A stretch of 64,000 bases of DNA. Origin: Oscillospiraceae bacterium. Its GTDB lineage: Bacteria > Bacillota > Clostridia > Oscillospirales > Acutalibacteraceae. Below are positions 1 through 7,846 of this stretch, piece by piece; the stretch's first letter is position 1; every line of letters starts with the position of its first letter. The stretch is taken from assembly GCA_015066045.1 (NCBI GenBank), contig SVPD01000003.1, positions 28,894-92,893 of the forward strand, in the 5' to 3' direction. Below the pieces are notes generated by a model. It had not been told where the DNA came from, did no database searches, and was given only the letters and a program-made list of their open reading frames with translations. A program made the position numbers and the translations under genes.

Positions 1-22
1 ATTGTGCATTGTGAATTGCTAA
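1..22 (-). repeat. Solo heptamer array, AATTCAC/AATGCAC family
   Basis: Read on the minus strand, three 7-bp units (of the type AATTAGC, AATTCAC, AATGCAC) follow one another in register. The array starts one base beyond the stop codon of the TraX-like gene (24-26), so it directly trails a coding sequence, as other heptamer arrays in this window do. It is cut by the window edge, so its full length is unknown. The same 17-bp core recurs in the same orientation at 1025-1041. Confidence 0.6.
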
Positions 23-23
23 T

Positions 24-794
24 TTATGCAAAGTATCTTATCAGATAGAGAATAAGCATATGCACGGGATAAAAGGCGTAAAAGCCGTACTGTAAGAGCT
101 TGCTTTTACCGAATCTCTTTCCGCCGTAAAGCCAGATGGGAATGAGAGAGAATACGGCGAAGCCCTGAGTGGGTATTTCGTGATAGGTGCCGAAAAGAGT
201 GACGGGTATGACCTGACCTTCGAAAAATACGATGTTTATAAGCACCATACCGATAAGCTGAAGCACCCACGCAAAGGGGAAATCTCTGAAAAGATAAAAC
301 ATAACTACCGTCAGCACACCCGTAAGGCCGTAATCCACGAAGCCGATAACGGAAGCGACGGTAATAAGCAGAAGAAAAATAACGGAAAGAGCGATGCTTT
401 TGGCGCTTCTGTCCTTTTTCAGTCTGTCGATGACCATAATGGCCAGCAGACCTAAAAGAAGGGTGAACATTACATTCTGATGGTAAGGATTAAAGGTACG
501 GCTACTGTAGAAAAGATTAAAGGGTATCTCCGAAATGATGCCGAAGCCAAGAAGACGCAGAGCATATTTTTTCACATCCGATGTACGGCAGAAACCCTCT
601 GCGATAAAAAAGGCGAAAAAGGGAAAGGCAAGTCTGCCGATATAGGTAAGCCAGTTACCGAAGGACATATATGTGGCCCAGATGTGGTCGCACAGCATCA
701 GCGCCACGGCCAGCAGCTGCAGCATTTCCTTTCTGAGACCGCCGAAGGGAATTTCAGTCAGAGGACTGTTACAGGGTAAGTTTAGTTTTTTCAT
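24..794 (-). CDS. TraX-like multi-pass membrane protein
   Basis: A 256-residue hydrophobic protein with about seven to eight membrane segments, resembling the TraX/acyltransferase-3-related family (pilin N-acetylation in F plasmids; chromosomal Firmicute homologues have no settled role). The HPYHQN-like stretch between helices and the aromatic-rich helices fit this family. I place the start at 794 because GGCGGTG lies just upstream; the longer frame to 863 has no ribosome binding site. No conjugation genes are nearby, so a role in modifying a surface molecule is only inferred. Heptamer arrays of one family lie on both sides, at 1-22 and 1017-1041. Confidence 0.75.
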   Translation of the reverse strand: MKKLNLPCNSPLTEIPFGGLRKEMLQLLAVALMLCDHIWATYMSFGNWLTYIGRLAFPFFAFFIAEGFCRTSDVKKYALRLLGFGIISEIPFNLFYSSRTFNPYHQNVMFTLLLGLLAIMVIDRLKKDRSAKSIALSVIFLLLITVASVIGFVDYGLTGVLTVVMFYLFRDFPFAWVLQLIGMVLINIVFFEGQVIPVTLFGTYHEIPTQGFAVFSLIPIWLYGGKRFGKSKLLQYGFYAFYPVHMLILYLIRYFA

Positions 795-1016
795 AGCTGC
801 ACCGCCTTTTTTCTTTTGCAGATTTATTTTACCATACAGAAAAATTTTGTCAAGAGTAAACACTGAGGCGATGCGACGTGAACCCCCTCCACCGCCAAAG
901 GCTTCGAAGTGTGACAGAAAGGTTTACGGACGAGGTCATCCCGCCCTACATTTATTTAATTTGTAAAAACGGAGGCGTATCACTTATTCGTTCCCGAAGC
1001 TTGACTAACGTTTGGG

Positions 1017-1041
1017 AATTGCGAATTGTGCATTGTGAATT
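1017..1041 (-). repeat. Solo heptamer array, same family as 1-22
   Basis: About three and a half 7-bp units (AATTCAC, AATGCAC, AATTCGC on the minus strand). The core 1025-1041 is identical to 1-17, in direct orientation. The rest of the 326-bp gap between the TraX-like gene and the phosphatase gene holds no gene I can support; a short hairpin (TCCCGAA/TTTGGGA, about 992-1018) abuts the array. Confidence 0.55.
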
Positions 1042-1061
1042 TATTATGTATTTAATATATA

Positions 1062-1090
1062 TTGAATTTTCTTTAAGTTTGATGTATAAT
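1062..1090 (+). promoter_or_regulatory. SigA-type promoter
   Basis: TTGAAT, a 17-bp spacer and a perfect TATAAT, ending 30 bp before the start of the phosphatase gene. It lies directly after the heptamer array and probably drives the plus-strand run phosphatase-YmdB-lipoprotein. Confidence 0.75.
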
Positions 1091-1120
1091 AAAATGTATT
1101 TATGTTCAGGAGATGAAATT

Positions 1121-1837
1121 ATGAAAACCTACCGTATACATCTTATCAGACATGCTCTCACACAGGATAACCTTGACGGTGTTTATGCGGGCAGAACAGA
1201 CTCCCCCCTCTGCACAGAGGGTATAGAGCAGCTGAAGGATGCCAAAGAAAAATATATCTATCCCGAGGCTGACTTCGTTTTTTCCTCACCCTTAAAGCGC
1301 TGCACCGAGACGGCCGAAATCCTCTATCCTCATCTGAAGCCTATAATTATGGACGGCCTTACGGAGTATAACTTCGGTGAATTTGAGGGGCAGACGGCAG
1401 AGGTGCTTCACGAAAAGCAGCCGCTTTTCGACCGCTGGATAAGAGGAGAAGAGGGAGTGAAGCCTCCCTTCGGTGAAAGCAACGCCGATTTCGCAAACAG
1501 AGTATGCACCACCTTCGAAAAGATGGTGGACGGCATCATAAAGTCAGGCACCGACTCGGTGGCTATCGTCACTCACGGCGGTGTAATCTCCACCATTCTC
1601 TCCAATTTCGGCATTCCCGAGGGAAGCGTGAGTCAGTGGCTTACCCCCTCCTGCTGCGGCTATACTATGCTCGTTTCACACTTTTTATGGATGAGCGGTA
1701 AGAAGGTCGAGGTAATAAAGGAAATCCCCGAAAATCCCGATGCGGGAAAAGAGGGCAACTACTACGACGGCTGGGACTATTATCCCGACGATGACGATTT
1801 CGACATCAGCGAATATCTTAACGACTTTAACGATTAA
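1121..1837 (+). CDS. Histidine phosphatase family protein
   Basis: A 238-residue member of the phosphoglycerate-mutase-like superfamily. The phosphate-binding signature RHALT is at residues 10-14 (catalytic His11), and the second catalytic His lies in VTHGGV in the C-terminal half. The start follows an AGGAG site at about 1108, which rules out the longer upstream frame. The last 30 residues are strongly acidic (YYPDDDDFD...), an unusual tail of unknown use. The substrate cannot be told from sequence: sugar phosphate, alpha-ribazole phosphate and general phosphomonoesters are all possible. The YmdB-like gene starts 21 bp downstream, so the two are probably co-transcribed. Confidence 0.85.
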   Translation: MKTYRIHLIRHALTQDNLDGVYAGRTDSPLCTEGIEQLKDAKEKYIYPEADFVFSSPLKRCTETAEILYPHLKPIIMDGLTEYNFGEFEGQTAEVLHEKQPLFDRWIRGEEGVKPPFGESNADFANRVCTTFEKMVDGIIKSGTDSVAIVTHGGVISTILSNFGIPEGSVSQWLTPSCCGYTMLVSHFLWMSGKKVEVIKEIPENPDAGKEGNYYDGWDYYPDDDDFDISEYLNDFND

Positions 1838-1858
1838 TAACTGACAGGAAGAAATAAT

Positions 1859-2632
1859 ATGAATATTCTCGTTTTAGGGGATGTGGTCAGCGGCGTAGGC
1901 TGCGACTTTCTGAGAAAAAAGCTCCCCTCCTTCAAAAAGCTCAAAAGCATAGACCTGTGCATCGTAAACGGTGAAAACTCCGCCACGGGTAACGGCATTA
2001 CGCCCGACTCCGCAGAGCATCTTTTCACCAGCGGAGCAGACATTATCACCACCGGCAACCACGCCTTCAGACGCAAAGAGGTCTACGACTATATGGACGA
2101 AAACGAATTTATCCTCAGACCTTATAATCTGTCCCCCTCCGCACCGGGCAGAGGAATAACCGTAGCGGATATGGGCAGATGCTCCGTGGCGGTGATTAAT
2201 CTTATGGGCAATATGTACAGTGACTGCTGCGATAACTGCTTCCGTGCCGCTGACAAGGCAGTCAGGGAGGCTTCGGAAAAAACGAACATCATCCTCGTGG
2301 ACCTTCACGCCGAGGCAACCAGTGAAAAAAAGGCTATGGGCTTTTATCTTGACGGCAAAGTTTCCGCTCTTTTCGGCACCCACACCCACGTGCTCACCGC
2401 CGACGAAAGAGTTCTCCCCGGGGGCACGGGCTACATCACCGACATAGGTATGTGCGGTGTAAAGGACAGCGTTTTAGGTGTGGACAGGGATATAGTTATC
2501 GGAAAGTTCCTCACCGGTATGCCTGCACGCTTTGACAGTGCTCACGGTGACTGTATGATTAACGGCTGCATTTTTACCGTAGATGAAAAAACAGGCAGAT
2601 GCCTGTCGGCAGAAAGAGTAAACTTCGAATGA
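1859..2632 (+). CDS. ymdB: YmdB-family metallophosphoesterase
   Basis: A 257-residue protein of the TIGR00282 family, the group of B. subtilis YmdB, a 2',3'-cyclic-nucleotide phosphodiesterase that affects biofilm and motility decisions. Metal ligands are in place: D8 in GDVVSG, E39-N40 in NGEN, N67-H68 in TGNH, and the GTHTH motif near residue 172. Length is normal for the family. It sits between the phosphatase gene and a lipoprotein gene with 10-21 bp gaps, so it is an operon member here. Its exact substrate in this organism is not known. Confidence 0.88.
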   Translation: MNILVLGDVVSGVGCDFLRKKLPSFKKLKSIDLCIVNGENSATGNGITPDSAEHLFTSGADIITTGNHAFRRKEVYDYMDENEFILRPYNLSPSAPGRGITVADMGRCSVAVINLMGNMYSDCCDNCFRAADKAVREASEKTNIILVDLHAEATSEKKAMGFYLDGKVSALFGTHTHVLTADERVLPGGTGYITDIGMCGVKDSVLGVDRDIVIGKFLTGMPARFDSAHGDCMINGCIFTVDEKTGRCLSAERVNFE

Positions 2633-2642
2633 GGTAAAATAT

Positions 2643-4163
2643 ATGAAAAAGCTTATATGTATTATGCTATGCATCATATCGGTGCTCTGCATCCTCTCCG
2701 CCTGTAAAAGTGAAAAAACCGGGCAGACGGAGGAAACCACCTCAGAGCCCGAAACCACTCAGCAGCTTATCACGGAAAAGGAAATAACTCTCGGCTATTT
2801 CGAGGGAAAGGGCTTCAACCCCTATAAAACCGACAGTCCGCTGAACAGAAATCTGCTCACGCTGGTTTATGACAGTCTTTTCGTCATCGAGGACGGCTAC
2901 AGAGTGTCTGCACTCATCGCAGAGGACTTTACCAATGAGGGAAACAAGCTTACCGTCACCGTAAAGGATGAAATGTATTTTTCCGACGGAAGTGCGGTGG
3001 ATGCCTCGGACATAGTCTATTCCTTCAATATAGCCAAGGATAACGCCTTTTACGCAGGAAGGCTCACAAACATAAAATCCGCCACCGCCTCTGACTCCTC
3101 GGTTATCTTCACCCTCGGCAAAGAGGACATTTTCGCTGAGGCCTGTCTGAATTTCCCCATCATAAAAGCGGGCGATGCAGGTGAAAAGGCACCCGTGGGA
3201 AGCGGCAGATACATCCTCAAAAAAAGCGGTGACGGCTATTATCTTAAGGCGAATGACACCACCACCCGAAAGGAAGAAATGACCACGGAAAGGATAAATC
3301 TTATCCCCGTCAGCGCAGACAAGAGTGAGCTTTATCTGCTGCAAACGGGCGACCTTACCTATTTCTTTGACGACCTGAGCGACGGTGAATACACCAAAAT
3401 CGGCGCCAATATGGTAAAAATTCCTCTCAACAATCTGGTTTTTCTTGCCTTTAACAGTAAGGGTGTTTTCGCAGAGGAAAATCTCAGAAGAGCCGTAAAT
3501 CTGGCCATAGACAGGACAGGCCTGTGCGACAGTGTTTACGAGGGAATGTACCGCAGAACGAAAAGCGTATTCAATCCCGACTGGCATATAGCCGCCTCGG
3601 TGCCGCTGAGTGAAAACCCCTACGATACGGCTCAGGCAGAGTCTCTGCTGGAAAAAAGCGGCTATGTTTACGCCTATTCCCATAATGCCTACCGCTCCAG
3701 AAATTTCGAATTTTTAAAGATAAGGCTTCTCGTATGCAGTGACACCGAGGCTAAGCTTGCCTTAGCCGGAGAGGTAAAAAAGGCCCTCGAGGGCGTCGGT
3801 ATCGGTGTGGAGCTGCTCGAAAAGGAATACAGTGAATATATCGACTGTCTGAAAAGCGGTGATTTTGACCTTTATGTGGGCGAAATCAAGCCCGGTGCAA
3901 ATATGTCTCTCTCCGCCTTTTTCTCCTCTGACGGAAGCGCACGCTACGGCATCGACACGGGCAGCGTAGCCGCCAAGGCATACTATGATTTCACCAAGGG
4001 TGCCATAGACGTTTCCACCTTCGTTCAGGTTTTCGACAGTGCTATGCCCTTTATCCCCCTGTGCTACCGTGACGGTATGGCATATTATTCACGTGAGCTT
4101 TCCTATGAGGGAAGCGTGAATGAATACGAGCCCTTTAAAAACGTGTATTCCTGGGAAGCGTAA
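2643..4163 (+). CDS. ABC transporter solute-binding lipoprotein (family 5)
   Basis: A 506-residue extracytoplasmic lipoprotein. A signal peptide ends in the lipobox LSAC with Cys21, followed by an E/T-rich linker. The body resembles the SBP_bac_5 family that binds oligopeptides, nickel or heme (the NLLTLVYDSLF region and the RRAVNLAIDR region near residue 280 are typical). No permease or ATPase genes lie beside it, so it is an orphan receptor or serves a transporter elsewhere. It is the third gene of the plus-strand unit. A heptamer array begins five bases after its stop codon. Confidence 0.85.
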   Translation: MKKLICIMLCIISVLCILSACKSEKTGQTEETTSEPETTQQLITEKEITLGYFEGKGFNPYKTDSPLNRNLLTLVYDSLFVIEDGYRVSALIAEDFTNEGNKLTVTVKDEMYFSDGSAVDASDIVYSFNIAKDNAFYAGRLTNIKSATASDSSVIFTLGKEDIFAEACLNFPIIKAGDAGEKAPVGSGRYILKKSGDGYYLKANDTTTRKEEMTTERINLIPVSADKSELYLLQTGDLTYFFDDLSDGEYTKIGANMVKIPLNNLVFLAFNSKGVFAEENLRRAVNLAIDRTGLCDSVYEGMYRRTKSVFNPDWHIAASVPLSENPYDTAQAESLLEKSGYVYAYSHNAYRSRNFEFLKIRLLVCSDTEAKLALAGEVKKALEGVGIGVELLEKEYSEYIDCLKSGDFDLYVGEIKPGANMSLSAFFSSDGSARYGIDTGSVAAKAYYDFTKGAIDVSTFVQVFDSAMPFIPLCYRDGMAYYSRELSYEGSVNEYEPFKNVYSWEA

Positions 4164-4167
4164 AATG

Positions 4168-4741
4168 AATGCAGAATGCAGAACGCAGAACGCAGAATGT
4201 AAGGAAACTTTGTTCCGATTATATCCGTGTCAGACTTACGAAATTATCAAAGATACACCATCAATCAAGAATCGATTAAGGAGTTTATTATGTACAACGC
4301 TATTGAAGAAAAGAGCTTTGAATTTGTCGTAAGAATAGTCAATCTTTACAAGTATCTGACCAGCGAAAAGAGAGAATATGTTCTGTCAAATCAGCTTTTG
4401 AGAAGCGGAACAAGTGTAGGAGCAAATGTCGCAGAAGGAGAAAAAGGACAAACAAAACCTGATTTTAACGCCAAAATGAACAATGCTTTAAAAGAAGCTA
4501 ATGAAAGTTTTTATTGGCTGAAATTACTGTACAGAACCGAATATTTAACGGAAAAGGAATTTAACAGTCTTGCGAGTGACATTGATGAAATAATATCTAT
4601 CCTTGTGTCGATATGTAAGAAAACAAACATATAATCATCTGCCTTTCAGGGCGGTGAATAACATAATCAAAAAATTTGAGACGGATATGATCGGAGCGTA
4701 GCGACCTGCTATTCTGCATTCTGCGTTCTGCATTCTGCATT
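4168..4741 (+). mobile_element. IVS-like element 1: four-helix-bundle gene between inverted heptamer arrays
   Basis: Left arm 4168-4202: two AATGCAG units, two AACGCAG units, then a decayed unit. Right arm 4706-4741 is the inverse: from the outside inward, two CTGCATT, one CTGCGTT, one CTGCATT and a degenerate unit. The arms can form a stem of about 28 bp with one C.A mismatch. A second inverted repeat lies inside (4214-4228 with 4681-4695, 15 bp, one difference that is a G.U pair in RNA). The four-helix-bundle gene sits in the loop. The element lies exactly between a stop codon and the recG ribosome binding site. I see no target-site duplication. This layout matches 23S rRNA intervening sequences, but no rRNA is present. 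Confidence 0.6.
4290..4634 (+). CDS. Four-helix-bundle protein (23S rRNA IVS / Avd-like family)
   Basis: A 114-residue, all-helical protein of the TIGR02436 / 23S_rRNA_IVP family. The diagnostic block LLRSGTSVGANVAEGEKGQ is present, as is the Y-WL-LLY motif of helix 3. Members are encoded inside intervening sequences of 23S rRNA in several bacteria, and a related subfamily (Avd) is the accessory protein of diversity-generating retroelements; the protein is thought to bind nucleic acid. The start at 4290 is set by AAGGAG six bases upstream; the longer frame from 4227 has none. No reverse transcriptase or template repeat is nearby, so it is not a DGR. It is closely similar to the copy at 7400. 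Confidence 0.88.
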   Translation: MYNAIEEKSFEFVVRIVNLYKYLTSEKREYVLSNQLLRSGTSVGANVAEGEKGQTKPDFNAKMNNALKEANESFYWLKLLYRTEYLTEKEFNSLASDIDEIISILVSICKKTNI

Positions 4742-4760
4742 TACTGAAAGGAGGGTAAAA

Positions 4761-6791
4761 ATGACACCTGTGCAGTACATCAAGGGTGTAGGCGAAAAAA
4801 GAGCGGCACTTTTAAAAAAGCTGGGCATAGAGACTCTTTATGATCTGGTGCATTTTTATCCCCGCACCTACATCGATTTCACCTCACTCACACCCATCTG
4901 CAGGCTCGTTCCCGACAGTATCGGCTGCTTCAGTGCAGTGGTAGGCTATGAGCCCACGGAGCATCAGATAAGAAAGGGTATGACCGTATATAAAACTCTG
5001 GTCACCGACGGTGAGGCGGGAGTACACATCACTATTTTCAATAACCGCTTTTTAGCCGAAAAAATGAAGCAGGGCGAGGAATACATCTTTTACGGCAAGG
5101 TTACGGTGAGCCGTGGCTCCCTCGAAATGACCAATCCTCTCATCGAGCCTTACAGTCACGAGGTGTCCATGATGCCCGTTTATCCCCTTACGGCAGGGCT
5201 GACCTCAAACATTCTTACCAAAATCATAAATAACGCCCTCACCGTCTATGCGGATAAAAAGGAAAGGGATTATCTTCCCGACAGTGTAAGACAGGCCTAT
5301 TCCCTCTGCCACGAAAGCTTCGCACTGAAAAGCATTCACTTCCCCAAAAGCAGAGAGGAATATGAAATCGCCCGCCGCAGACTGATTTTCGAGGAGCTTT
5401 TTATCCTGCAGGCGGGAATGAAAATGCTCAGAAAAAGAAACAGACGGCAGACCTCGGGCATAATAAAAAATGACTGCAGCAAAGAATTTATCTCCTCACT
5501 CCCCTTTACCCTCACGGGTGCTCAGCAGAGAGTAATAGCCGAGGCGGTAAGGGATATGCAGAGGGAAACGCCCATGAACCGTCTCGTTCAGGGTGACGTA
5601 GGCTCGGGTAAAACGGTAATCGCCTGCTGCCTCACCTATGTGGCGGCCAAAAACGGTCTGCAGAGTGCCTTTATGGCGCCGACGGAAATTCTGGCACGGC
5701 AGCATTACGAAACGGTAAAAAGGCTGACCGAGGGCACGGGAATCACCGCAGACCTGCTGGTTGGCTCTCTCACCCCGAAAAAGAAAAAAGAGGTAAAGGA
5801 AAGGCTGGCAGAGGGTAAAACCGACATCGTCATCGGCACCCACGCTCTGCTCACCGAGGACACGGTCTTCGCCCGTCTCGGTCTCATCGTCACCGACGAG
5901 CAGCACCGCTTCGGTGTAGCCCAGAGAGGCTCCCTTTCCGCCAAGGGCAGCTGCCCGCACACTCTCGTTATGAGTGCCACACCCATTCCCCGCACCCTTT
6001 CACTGATTATTTACGGCGATCTGGACCTGTCGGTTATAGACGAGCTTCCTGCGGGCAGACAGAAGATTTCCACCTACCGTGTGGACACCTCCTACCGTCA
6101 GCGGCTTTATGCCTTCATAAAAAAGCATCTGGATATGGGACTTCAGGCATACATCGTCTGTCCCGCCGTAGAGGAGGGCGACAGTGACCTGACCGCCGCC
6201 ACGGAATATGCCGAGATGCTGAAAAATGAGGTTTTCCGTGACTACAGTGTAGGTCTTCTCCACGGAAAAATGAAGGCCAAGGAAAAAGAAAGGGTTATGG
6301 AAAGCTTTTCTGCGGGCGAAACGGGGCTTCTGGTGGCCACCACCGTAATCGAGGTAGGCGTGGACGTGCCGAATGCCGTCATTATGGTCATCGAAAATGC
6401 CGAGCGCTTCGGTCTGTCTCAGCTTCATCAGCTCAGAGGAAGAGTAGGCAGAGGCAAGGAAAAATCCTACTGTGTGCTCGTCAGCGATGCAGAAAACGAA
6501 GCGGCCCTTTCCCGACTTGACGTTATGTGCCGTACCTCCGACGGCTTCAGAATAGCCGACAGGGATCTGGAGCTGAGAGGCCCCGGTGACTTTTTCGGCT
6601 CCAGACAGCACGGTCTTCCCGACCTTAAAATAGCTGACCTTACGGAAAATATGGACATAGTCAGAGAAAGCAGACAGGCCTGCGAGGACCTTTTCAGAGA
6701 GGACGCAGAGCTTAAAAAAGAAGAAAACCGAGGTGTAAGACAGGGCATAGCACGTCTTTTCGCCTCGCAGAAAAATATCACATTCAACTGA
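4761..6791 (+). CDS. recG: ATP-dependent DNA helicase RecG
   Basis: A 676-residue superfamily 2 helicase that remodels stalled forks and Holliday junctions. The N-terminal wedge/OB region is followed by motif I (GDVGSGKT, about residue 278) and motif II DEQHR (about 377), a RecG-typical variant of the DEAH box, then SATPIPRTL and the C-terminal GRVGRG motif VI. Length is normal. GGAGGG lies seven to eight bases before the ATG, immediately after the right arm of IVS-like element 1, so the element left the start region of recG intact. luxS follows 20 bp downstream. Confidence 0.97.
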   Translation: MTPVQYIKGVGEKRAALLKKLGIETLYDLVHFYPRTYIDFTSLTPICRLVPDSIGCFSAVVGYEPTEHQIRKGMTVYKTLVTDGEAGVHITIFNNRFLAEKMKQGEEYIFYGKVTVSRGSLEMTNPLIEPYSHEVSMMPVYPLTAGLTSNILTKIINNALTVYADKKERDYLPDSVRQAYSLCHESFALKSIHFPKSREEYEIARRRLIFEELFILQAGMKMLRKRNRRQTSGIIKNDCSKEFISSLPFTLTGAQQRVIAEAVRDMQRETPMNRLVQGDVGSGKTVIACCLTYVAAKNGLQSAFMAPTEILARQHYETVKRLTEGTGITADLLVGSLTPKKKKEVKERLAEGKTDIVIGTHALLTEDTVFARLGLIVTDEQHRFGVAQRGSLSAKGSCPHTLVMSATPIPRTLSLIIYGDLDLSVIDELPAGRQKISTYRVDTSYRQRLYAFIKKHLDMGLQAYIVCPAVEEGDSDLTAATEYAEMLKNEVFRDYSVGLLHGKMKAKEKERVMESFSAGETGLLVATTVIEVGVDVPNAVIMVIENAERFGLSQLHQLRGRVGRGKEKSYCVLVSDAENEAALSRLDVMCRTSDGFRIADRDLELRGPGDFFGSRQHGLPDLKIADLTENMDIVRESRQACEDLFREDAELKKEENRGVRQGIARLFASQKNITFN

Positions 6792-6811
6792 AAAACGGGA
6801 GGAAAAACCTT

Positions 6812-7276
6812 ATGAAAAAAATAGCGAGCTTCACCATCGACCATACTGTCTTACCGAAGGGTATGTACCTTTCCAGAACGGATATGAACACCGTAACCTA
6901 TGACATCCGCTGCCGCCGTCCGAATGTGGAGCAGGTAATGGAAAACGGTGCCATCCACACTCTCGAGCACCTTTTCGCTACCTTCGTCAGAAACAGTGAT
7001 GTCTCTGACAGTATAATCTACTTCGGTCCCATGGGCTGCAGAACAGGCTTTTACTTCATCACCGCCGACACTCTCCCGAAATCTGAGGCTATCAGCCTTA
7101 CCCGTGAGGCACTGGCCTTCTGTGCGGCCTTCGAGGGCGAGGTGCCCGGTGTTTCTGCCGAGGAATGCGGCAATTACCGTGACCACGACCTTCCCACCGC
7201 CAAAAAGGAAGCAGCCGAAATGGTAAAGGTGCTGGCAGACTGGTCAGAGGAAAAACTTGCTTATCCCACCAGATAA
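6812..7276 (+). CDS. luxS: S-ribosylhomocysteine lyase LuxS
   Basis: 154 residues. LuxS cleaves S-ribosylhomocysteine to homocysteine and DPD, the precursor of AI-2, in methyl-cycle recycling. The metal site is complete: H49 and H53 in HTLEH, and C118 in the EECGNYRDH segment. Catalytic Cys76 sits in GCRTGF. It is probably co-transcribed with recG (20-bp gap). No methionine or adenosylhomocysteine nucleosidase gene is adjacent. The second IVS-like element begins 68 bp past the stop. Confidence 0.97.
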   Translation: MKKIASFTIDHTVLPKGMYLSRTDMNTVTYDIRCRRPNVEQVMENGAIHTLEHLFATFVRNSDVSDSIIYFGPMGCRTGFYFITADTLPKSEAISLTREALAFCAAFEGEVPGVSAEECGNYRDHDLPTAKKEAAEMVKVLADWSEEKLAYPTR

Positions 7277-7344
7277 GCAACCGCTTGAAATAAAACAGGT
7301 TTTATGATAGAATCACAAAAGATAAAACAAATAAAAGATCTCAG

Positions 7345-7819
7345 AACGCTAAACGCTAAGTGCTAAGTGCTAAACGAATAAATAAAGAGGTGTCGAATTA
7401 TAGAAAGCATAATCGAAGAAAAAAGTTTTGATTTCGCGATAAGAATAGTTAATCTCTATAAAGTGCTGAGAACTGAGAAAAAGGAGTTTGTTTTGTCGAA
7501 ACAATTATTAAGAAGCGGAACAAGCATCGGTGCCAATGTTTCTGAAGGAGAAAGAGGACAGACGAAGCCCGATTTCAGCACAAAAATGAGTATCGCATTA
7601 AAGGAAGCCAGTGAAACTTATTACTGGTTAAGGCTTTTATACAAAACTAACTACTTAACTGAAAAAGAGTTTAAAAGTATGGAAAAAGATATTAAAGAAA
7701 TTTTGGCTCTTTTGACATCAATATGTAAAACCGCAAAAAACAATCAAGTTACACAAAACATTAAATGCTAAACACATAATTAAAAGTCGTTTAGCGTTTT
7801 GCGTTTATCGTTTAGCGTT
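7345..7819 (+). mobile_element. IVS-like element 2: second four-helix-bundle gene between inverted heptamer arrays
   Basis: Left arm 7345-7379: two AACGCTA units, two AGTGCTA units, then AACGAAT. Right arm 7785-7819 is five units in inverse orientation (from the outside TAGCGTT, TATCGTT, TTGCGTT, TAGCGTT, AGTCGTT). Most differences between the arms are G.U or U.G pairs in RNA; AGTGCTA against TAGCGTT gives two wobbles and no mismatch. The 7-mers differ from those of element 1, yet unit length, arm position and encoded protein agree. As in element 1, the right arm ends just before the downstream gene's ribosome binding site. Confidence 0.58.
7400..7771 (+). CDS. Four-helix-bundle protein, second copy, with an ATA codon at the expected start
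   Basis: A homologue of the protein at 4290, with the family block LLRSGTSIGANVSEGERGQ. Similarity runs back to codon 7400-7402, where the first copy has ATG; here the codon is ATA, seven bases after AGAGGTG. An in-frame TAA at 7379-7381 leaves no ATG upstream. The nearest recognised start inside the frame is a GTG at 7463, which would drop 21 conserved residues including much of helix 1. Either ATA (or the ATT before it) initiates weakly, or this copy has a damaged start. The rest of the frame is intact (123 codons from 7400), with a short extra C-terminal tail that runs up to the right arm. Confidence 0.75.
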   Translation: MESIIEEKSFDFAIRIVNLYKVLRTEKKEFVLSKQLLRSGTSIGANVSEGERGQTKPDFSTKMSIALKEASETYYWLRLLYKTNYLTEKEFKSMEKDIKEILALLTSICKTAKNNQVTQNIKC

Positions 7820-7846
7820 TAAAACTTCACAAAGGAGGTGAAAGCT

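Noticed and set aside
4168..7819. Diversity-generating retroelement, because the four-helix-bundle proteins are Avd-like
   Set aside because: No reverse transcriptase, template repeat or variable repeat is in the window; the flanks are inverted 7-mers.
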